This document shows positions 62,913 to 64,000 of a stretch of 64,000 bases of DNA, piece by piece. A program made the translations under genes and the position numbers. The stretch's first letter is position 1, and every line of letters starts with the position of its first letter. Source of the DNA: Gracilaria vermiculophylla (Eukaryota; Rhodophyta; Florideophyceae; Gracilariales; Gracilariaceae). Below the pieces are notes generated by a model. The model worked only from the letters and a program-made list of their open reading frames with translations, was not told where the DNA came from and did no database searches. The stretch spans positions 307,077 to 371,076 of the forward strand of contig JAHNZQ020003147.1 of NCBI GenBank assembly GCA_019155205.2, in the 5' to 3' direction.

Positions 62913-64000
62913 TCAGTTTCCTGCGTGTGACAGCTGCGCAACCCGAGAGCCCGCACCTGCCGTTTCGTCTTCGTCGTCAATCAGCTCCCCGTCCAGAGTG
63001 TTGAGCGTCTTTGGCGTGAACAGTGCCGGTGCGATTTTGGAGCGGATGAGCATCAGAGTGGCGATCACTGCCGGGAAAAACATGCTCGTCTTCTTGTTCA
63101 GTTTCAGCGCCCACAGTATGGCCAGGCAGCTCGCCTGCAAAAACGTGAACGAATGCACCTGCCTGGCCGGCACTTTCCTCATGGGCGAATCTTCCGGGTA
63201 CAGCTTTGGGTCCATGAACATGTACCGAATGCGCCCCAGAAAGTCGTTGCCGCTCATCATGTTGCGCCCGAGGAACAGGAACAAGCCGCTGATGACTGCC
63301 ATCGGAATGCGACTGACAACCGGCAACAGGAACAGCGAGCATACGATTGCAGTGTGTATGAAGAACGCCGTCAGACGGTTCTCCTGCACTGAGACAATTT
63401 CATCTCTCCCGTTTCGCGATTCTACCTCGGCAAGCGCTTGAACGTGCGCGAGAGACTGCACCGTGCCAGCGCACATCCACGGTAAACCGACGATGGAGCA
63501 GGCAAACGTGCAGATGGCCAGCACCAACATGTCCAGGTGGTATGCTGGGCCCTTCTTCAGTTTGTGTCTAGCAGAGTTGACAACACGCACTGAAATGTTT
63601 TGATCCAAGAAGAACAGACACGTGAGCAGCAGCGCCGGGACAATGGCCATGAGCCGCAGCGACAGGGGCGCGGCCATGATGGGAACCAGCAGCGGTCGTC
63701 CGCCGGCCAGCGAAAACGTCGACGGAATGGAGAGCCGTTCCAGTCCCACCTTTGCCACCGCCGGCAGCGCAGCGACAGTGCTCATGACTGCGATGGACAG
63801 CACGGGACCAAAATCGGCCAGCGTGATTCTGGCCCGCTTGAAGAGATACCTTGACGTGCGCAGTCCGGATAGAAATCTAGCCGACATGAACGTTCCCATA
63901 GCGAGCGCCAGCGCTACGAACGGGTTGGTCTTATCAGGCCCGAACAGCAGAAACGGTGTGAGCAGCGCGCGCGACGCCTCGTACACGAAGTTGGTGGCGA
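62913..64000 (-). CDS. SLC4/BOR-type anion (bicarbonate or borate) transporter, C-terminal part
   Basis: The frame is open to the window end (codons A-T-N-F precede the VYEAS at 63984), so the N-terminus is outside. The visible ~362 residues hold several membrane helices and the SLC4 hallmarks. The first is LLTCLFFLDQNISVRVVNSARHKLKKGPAYHLDMLVLAICTF, where the DQNIS matches the family DQQIT. The second is GLPWMCAGTVQSLAHVQAL, matching GLPWxxAATVxSxxHVxAL. The tail DDEDETAGAGSRVAQLSHAGN is cytosolic. Plant members (BOR1) export borate and animal ones move bicarbonate. Which applies here cannot be seen. Confidence 0.9.
   Translation of the reverse strand, partial: ATNFVYEASRALLTPFLLFGPDKTNPFVALALAMGTFMSARFLSGLRTSRYLFKRARITLADFGPVLSIAVMSTVAALPAVAKVGLERLSIPSTFSLAGGRPLLVPIMAAPLSLRLMAIVPALLLTCLFFLDQNISVRVVNSARHKLKKGPAYHLDMLVLAICTFACSIVGLPWMCAGTVQSLAHVQALAEVESRNGRDEIVSVQENRLTAFFIHTAIVCSLFLLPVVSRIPMAVISGLFLFLGRNMMSGNDFLGRIRYMFMDPKLYPEDSPMRKVPARQVHSFTFLQASCLAILWALKLNKKTSMFFPAVIATLMLIRSKIAPALFTPKTLNTLDGELIDDEDETAGAGSRVAQLSHAGN

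Overview
The window looks like nuclear DNA of a photosynthetic eukaryote from the plant/alga lineage, most likely a simple red alga. It has eukaryotic genes with short GT-AG introns, a nuclear tRNA-Leu, and spliceosomal, ribosomal and mitochondrial proteins. It also has nuclear genes for plastid functions: a sigma factor, phytoene desaturase, a phytol-kinase-like enzyme, a fibrillin and a Tat-type thylakoid-lumen protein. Few genes have introns (8 introns in 7 genes, 76-206 nt) and spacing is tight, which fits a red alga better than a green or glaucophyte alga. The species assignment is inference.

Layout. 1-2541: 3' part of a Ty1/copia retrotransposon with a candidate 3' LTR. 2542-9995: a giant ZNFX1/NFX1-type helicase gene that lacks its Walker A end and carries an in-frame TGA. 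10.4-20.9 kb: sigma factor, farnesyl diphosphate synthase (FPPS), a small two-TM protein, a phosphatidylinositol transfer protein (PITP), ADF/cofilin, fibrillin, RPS19, a PH-kinase and a SOSS-B-like OB protein. 20.9-23.7 kb: gene-free and AT-richer. 23.8-35.8 kb: very GC-rich, with a duplicated bacterial-type ABC permease, an alpha/beta hydrolase, an RWP-RK protein, NDUFB9, Notchless, a phytol kinase and phytoene desaturase; it also holds a long GCC repeat and a 116-base poly-C run. 35.9-56 kb: a HECT ligase, a double-SWIB protein, a secretory-pathway membrane protein, a sterol C-4 oxidase, an SRPK kinase, mS23, ISD11, phytochelatin synthase, a lumen protein and RanGAP. 56.3-64 kb: an ARM protein, tRNA-Leu(AAG), a coiled-coil protein, an RNF10-like RING protein, U2AF35 and the C-terminal part of an SLC4 transporter.

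The genes are not one pathway. FPPS, phytoene desaturase, phytol kinase and the sterol oxidase all belong to isoprenoid metabolism, but no operon logic links them. Many neighbours form divergent pairs with short shared promoters, several carrying a CACGTG core. Convergent partners are often about 40-170 bp apart.

The best candidates for follow-up are the copia insertion into the helicase next to Walker A, the helicase's unusual Cys/His array and RING/IBR-like tail, the nuclear bacterial-type permease, the uniform intron signals, and GC blocks that cross gene bodies. I found no CRISPR array, phage or prokaryotic defence island.
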